From an uncultured Brevundimonas sp. (GTDB taxonomy: Bacteria; Pseudomonadota; Alphaproteobacteria; Caulobacterales; Caulobacteraceae), in NCBI RefSeq assembly GCF_937863155.1, contig NZ_CALMFB010000062.1, positions 28,057 through 92,056 of the forward strand: 64,000 nt of DNA. Reading direction: 5' to 3'. The position numbers and the translations under genes are program-made. Of this stretch, positions 61,204-64,000 are shown piece after piece. The first letter of the stretch is position 1; the number at the start of each line of letters is the position of its first letter. The notes under the pieces are model-generated. The model was given only the letters and a program-made list of their open reading frames with translations. It was not told the origin of the DNA and made no database searches.

Positions 61204-61677
61204 ATGTCCCGTCGTCACCGCGCCCAGAAGCGTGAAGTCCTGCCGGATCCCAAATTCGGTGACCTGATCGTCACCAAATTCATGAACTACGTCATGTACG
61301 AAGGCAAAAAGGCCGTCGCCGAGAACATCGTCTACGGCGCCTTCGACATCCTGGCCGAGAAGAAGAAGGACCAAGAGCCGGTCGCCACTTTCCACACCGC
61401 GCTGGAAAACGTGGCCCCGTCGGTCGAAGTCCGGTCGCGTCGCGTCGGCGGCGCCACCTATCAGGTGCCGGTCGAGGTTCGCCCCGACCGTCGTCGCGCC
61501 CTGGCCATCCGCTGGCTGGTGAACGCCGCGCGCAACCGCGGCGAAAACACCATGACCGAAAAGCTGGCCGCCGAGCTGCTGGACGCCTCGAACAACCGCG
61601 GCACCGCGGTCAAGAAGCGCGAAGACACCCACAAGATGGCCGAAGCCAACCGCGCCTTCAGCCACTACCGCTGGTAA
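61204..61677 (+). CDS. rpsG: 30S ribosomal protein S7
   Basis: S7 binds the 3' major domain of 16S rRNA and nucleates 30S head assembly. It is 157 aa and begins [20 protein letters not shown], with the conserved [18 protein letters not shown] and [21 protein letters not shown] ribosome binding site (AAGAGGA) lies just before the ATG. In E. coli S7 represses its own operon; no such site is clear here. Confidence 0.98.
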   Translation: MSRRHRAQKREVLPDPKFGDLIVTKFMNYVMYEGKKAVAENIVYGAFDILAEKKKDQEPVATFHTALENVAPSVEVRSRRVGGATYQVPVEVRPDRRRALAIRWLVNAARNRGENTMTEKLAAELLDASNNRGTAVKKREDTHKMAEANRAFSHYRW

Positions 61678-61817
61678 CGCCTTCAAGGGGCCGTCTTCGG
61701 TTCCTATCTACGTGACTATCCGGCGCGGGCGGTTTGAGCTAAATCGCCCGCGCCCGCTTATCCGAACATCCCTCCGAGGCCGTCTGACGCGGCCGTTTGA
61801 CCGCAAGGCACTCTCCT

Positions 61818-63896
61818 ATGCCCCGCACGCATAAAATCGAAGACTACCGCAACTTCGGCATCATGGCCCACATCGACGCGGGCAAGACGACGACGACCGA
61901 GCGGATCCTGTTCTACACCGGCAAGAACCACAAAATGGGCGAGACGCACGACGGCGCGTCCACCATGGACTGGATGGACCAGGAGCAGGAACGCGGCATC
62001 ACCATCACCTCGGCCGCCACGACCGCCTTCTGGAAAGAGAAGCGGCTGAACATCATCGACACTCCCGGCCACGTGGACTTCACCATTGAGGTCGAACGTT
62101 CGCTGCGCGTTCTGGACGGCGCCGTGACCGTGCTGGACGGCAACGCCGGCGTCGAGCCGCAGACCGAAACCGTCTGGCGCCAGGCCGACAAATACCGCGT
62201 GCCGCGCATCGTCTTCGTCAACAAGATGGACAAGATCGGCGCCGACTTTGACGCCTCGGTCCAGTCGATCCGCGACCGCCTGGGCGCCAAGGCCGTGCCG
62301 ATCCAGCTGCCGATCGGTTCGGAAGTGAACCTGAAGGGCGTGATCGACCTGGTCGAGATGAAGGCCCTGGTCTGGGAAACCGACGCCGTGGGCGCCGACC
62401 CCGACGTGCGCGAAATCCCCGCCGACATGGCCGAGAAGGCCGCCGCCGCCCGCCAGTATCTGATCGACAACGCCGTCGAACTGGATGACGAGGCGATGGA
62501 AGCCTATCTGGAAGGCAATGAGCCGTCGGTCGAGACGCTGAAGAAGTGCATCCGCAAGGCCGTGCTGACCGGCGCCTTCTATCCGATCCTGGGCGGCTCG
62601 GCCTTCAAGAACAAGGGCGTGCAGCCGCTGCTGGACGCGGTGGTCGACTATCTGCCGTCGCCGGTGGACATCCCGCCGACCCCGGGCATCGACTTCCGCA
62701 CCGAAGAGCCGATCACCCGCAAGGCGTCGGACGACGAACCCCTGTCGGTTCTGGCGTTCAAGATCATGGACGACCCCTTCGTCGGCTCGATCACCTTCTG
62801 CCGCATCTATTCCGGCAAGATGGAAACGGGCATGGGCCTGCTGAATTCGTCGCGCGACAAGAAAGAGCGCGTCGGCCGCATGCTGCTGATGCACTCGAAC
62901 AACCGCGAGGACATCAAGGAAGCCTATGCCGGCGACATCGTCGCCCTGGCCGGCCTGAAGGAAACCCGCACCGGCGACACCCTGTGCGACCCGATCAAGA
63001 ACCCCGTCATCCTGGAGAAGATGGAGTTCCCGGCGCCGGTTATCGAAATCGCCGTCGAGCCCAAGACCAAGGCCGACCAGGAAAAGCTGGGCGTCGCCCT
63101 GGCCAAGCTGGCCTCGGAAGATCCGTCCTTCACCGTCTCGACCGACCACGAGTCGGGCCAGACCATCCTGAAGGGCATGGGCGAGCTGCACCTGGACATC
63201 AAGATCGACATCCTGAAGCGCACCTATAAGGTCGAGGCGACCATCGGCGCGCCGCAGGTGGCCTATCGCGAGACCATCAGCCGCAAGGCCGAGATCGACT
63301 ACACCCACAAGAAGCAGACCGGCGGTACGGGCCAGTTCGCCCGCGTCAAGCTGGTGTTCGAGCCGGGCGAGCCGGGTTCGGACTTCGTCTTCGAAAGCGC
63401 CATCGTCGGCGGCTCGGTGCCCAAGGAATACATCCCGGGCGTCGAAAAGGGCCTGAAGTCGGCCAAGGAAAACGGTCTGCTGGCCGGCTTCCCGCTGATC
63501 GACCTGAAGGCCACCCTGATCGACGGCGCCTTCCACGACGTCGACTCCTCGGTCCTGGCGTTCGAAATCGCTTCGCGCGCGGCCTTCAAGGAACTGCGCG
63601 AGAAGGGCGGGCCCAAGCTGCTGGAGCCGATCATGGCCGTCGAGGTCGTGACCCCGGAAGAGTATCTGGGTTCGGTCATCGGCGACCTGAACGGTCGTCG
63701 CGGCATGATCCAGGGGCAGGACATGCGCGGCAACGCCGTCGTCGTGAACGCCTTCGTGCCGCTGGCCAACATGTTCGGCTATGTGAACACCCTGCGGGGC
63801 ATGTCGCAGGGCCGCGCCCAGTTCACCATGCAGTACGACCACTACGAGCCGGTGCCGCAACACGTCGCCGACGAAGTGATCAAGAAGTACGCCTAA
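61818..63896 (+). CDS. fusA: translation elongation factor G
   Basis: EF-G drives ribosome translocation with GTP. It is 692 aa. G1 is [13 protein letters not shown], the switch II motif is [12 protein letters not shown] is the guanine-specificity motif, and the C-terminal domains IV-V are complete ([31 protein letters not shown]). The ATG at 61818 is preferred to one 7 codons upstream because the mature family start [20 protein letters not shown] follows. The rpsG-fusA gap is 140 bp and could hold a promoter. Confidence 0.98.
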   Translation: MPRTHKIEDYRNFGIMAHIDAGKTTTTERILFYTGKNHKMGETHDGASTMDWMDQEQERGITITSAATTAFWKEKRLNIIDTPGHVDFTIEVERSLRVLDGAVTVLDGNAGVEPQTETVWRQADKYRVPRIVFVNKMDKIGADFDASVQSIRDRLGAKAVPIQLPIGSEVNLKGVIDLVEMKALVWETDAVGADPDVREIPADMAEKAAAARQYLIDNAVELDDEAMEAYLEGNEPSVETLKKCIRKAVLTGAFYPILGGSAFKNKGVQPLLDAVVDYLPSPVDIPPTPGIDFRTEEPITRKASDDEPLSVLAFKIMDDPFVGSITFCRIYSGKMETGMGLLNSSRDKKERVGRMLLMHSNNREDIKEAYAGDIVALAGLKETRTGDTLCDPIKNPVILEKMEFPAPVIEIAVEPKTKADQEKLGVALAKLASEDPSFTVSTDHESGQTILKGMGELHLDIKIDILKRTYKVEATIGAPQVAYRETISRKAEIDYTHKKQTGGTGQFARVKLVFEPGEPGSDFVFESAIVGGSVPKEYIPGVEKGLKSAKENGLLAGFPLIDLKATLIDGAFHDVDSSVLAFEIASRAAFKELREKGGPKLLEPIMAVEVVTPEEYLGSVIGDLNGRRGMIQGQDMRGNAVVVNAFVPLANMFGYVNTLRGMSQGRAQFTMQYDHYEPVPQHVADEVIKKYA

Positions 63897-63945
63897 AACT
63901 TAACCCCCAGACGAGGACCCCGATTGGGGGACAAAGGAGCTAGAA

Positions 63946-64000
63946 ATGGCCAAGGAAAAATTCGAACGGACTAAGCCGCACTGCAACATTGGCACGATCG
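63946..64000 (+). CDS. tuf: elongation factor Tu, 5' end only
   Basis: The first 18 codons read [18 protein letters not shown], the invariant start of EF-Tu. A strong site (AAAGGAG) lies 7 nt upstream. The gene runs off the window. It is the fourth gene of the str operon. Confidence 0.97.

Noticed and set aside
61758-63863. 701-codon open frame opposite fusA
   Set aside because: Antisense shadow of EF-G; its composition is typical of reverse-complement GC-rich coding DNA.

Overview
The window is a piece of a high-GC alphaproteobacterial chromosome, most likely Caulobacterales and probably Brevundimonas-like. This rests on a class I lysyl-tRNA synthetase, a DUF1153/SciP-type CtrA-pathway regulator beside the flagellar hook operon, divergent sigma-54 flagellar promoters, and a str operon (rpsL-rpsG-fusA-tuf). 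The assignment comes from gene content and order, not from a database search.

Region 1 (1-16.5 kb) is core chromosome. It holds lysK, an SH3/glycine-zipper exported protein, an S24/LexA-like repressor, small membrane and helical proteins, and two overlapping hot-dog thioesterases. A hybrid histidine kinase follows whose phospho-accepting His is replaced by Ala. Next come the queuosine cluster queC-queE-queD plus a GNAT gene in overlapping arrangement, a thioesterase divergent from an HxlR regulator-GST pair with a clear palindromic operator between them, an S9 peptidase, a hemerythrin-like protein and mnmA.

Region 2 (16.5-24.1 kb) is flagellar: sciP, flgE, flgD and fliK on the minus strand, divergent from flgK-flgL. 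A candidate sigma-54 promoter for each direction lies in the fliK/flgK gap, as in the Caulobacter hook-operon/flaN region. A CtrA-box-like site precedes sciP.

Region 3 (24.1-32 kb) has a radical SAM DNA-repair-like gene coupled to a UdgX fusion gene that carries an in-frame palindromic repeat, then an Mla-type lipid transporter operon (mlaE-mlaF-mlaD-lipoprotein), then a beta-propeller protein.

Region 4 (32,012-55,099) is a 23-kb genomic island in the 3' end of tRNA-Lys(CTT), bounded by a perfect 20-bp direct repeat, with a tyrosine integrase next to the intact tRNA. Its cargo is mainly antiphage: (i) a short Argonaute with lost catalytic residues plus a DUF4365-type nuclease-APAZ partner (SPARDA-like); (ii) a divergent HamA/HamB pair (Hachiman-like); (iii) a protein with two PD-(D/E)XK nuclease domains that I cannot assign to a known system; (iv) an unknown HTH-like protein; (v) a methyltransferase-helicase-GIY-YIG operon resembling B. 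subtilis YeeA-YeeB-YeeC; (vi) a serine recombinase operon with small upstream ORFs, controlled by a divergent MerR-like gene across a 30-bp dyad; (vii) an XRE regulator with its own palindrome.

Region 5 (55.1-64 kb) returns to core genes: an amino-acid permease with an Hpt protein, a 2OG-Fe(II) oxygenase, a TrmN6-like methyltransferase, a polyprenyl diphosphate synthase, a Pro-rich membrane protein, and the str operon with a leader that contains a perfect terminator hairpin. The tuf gene runs off the end of the window.
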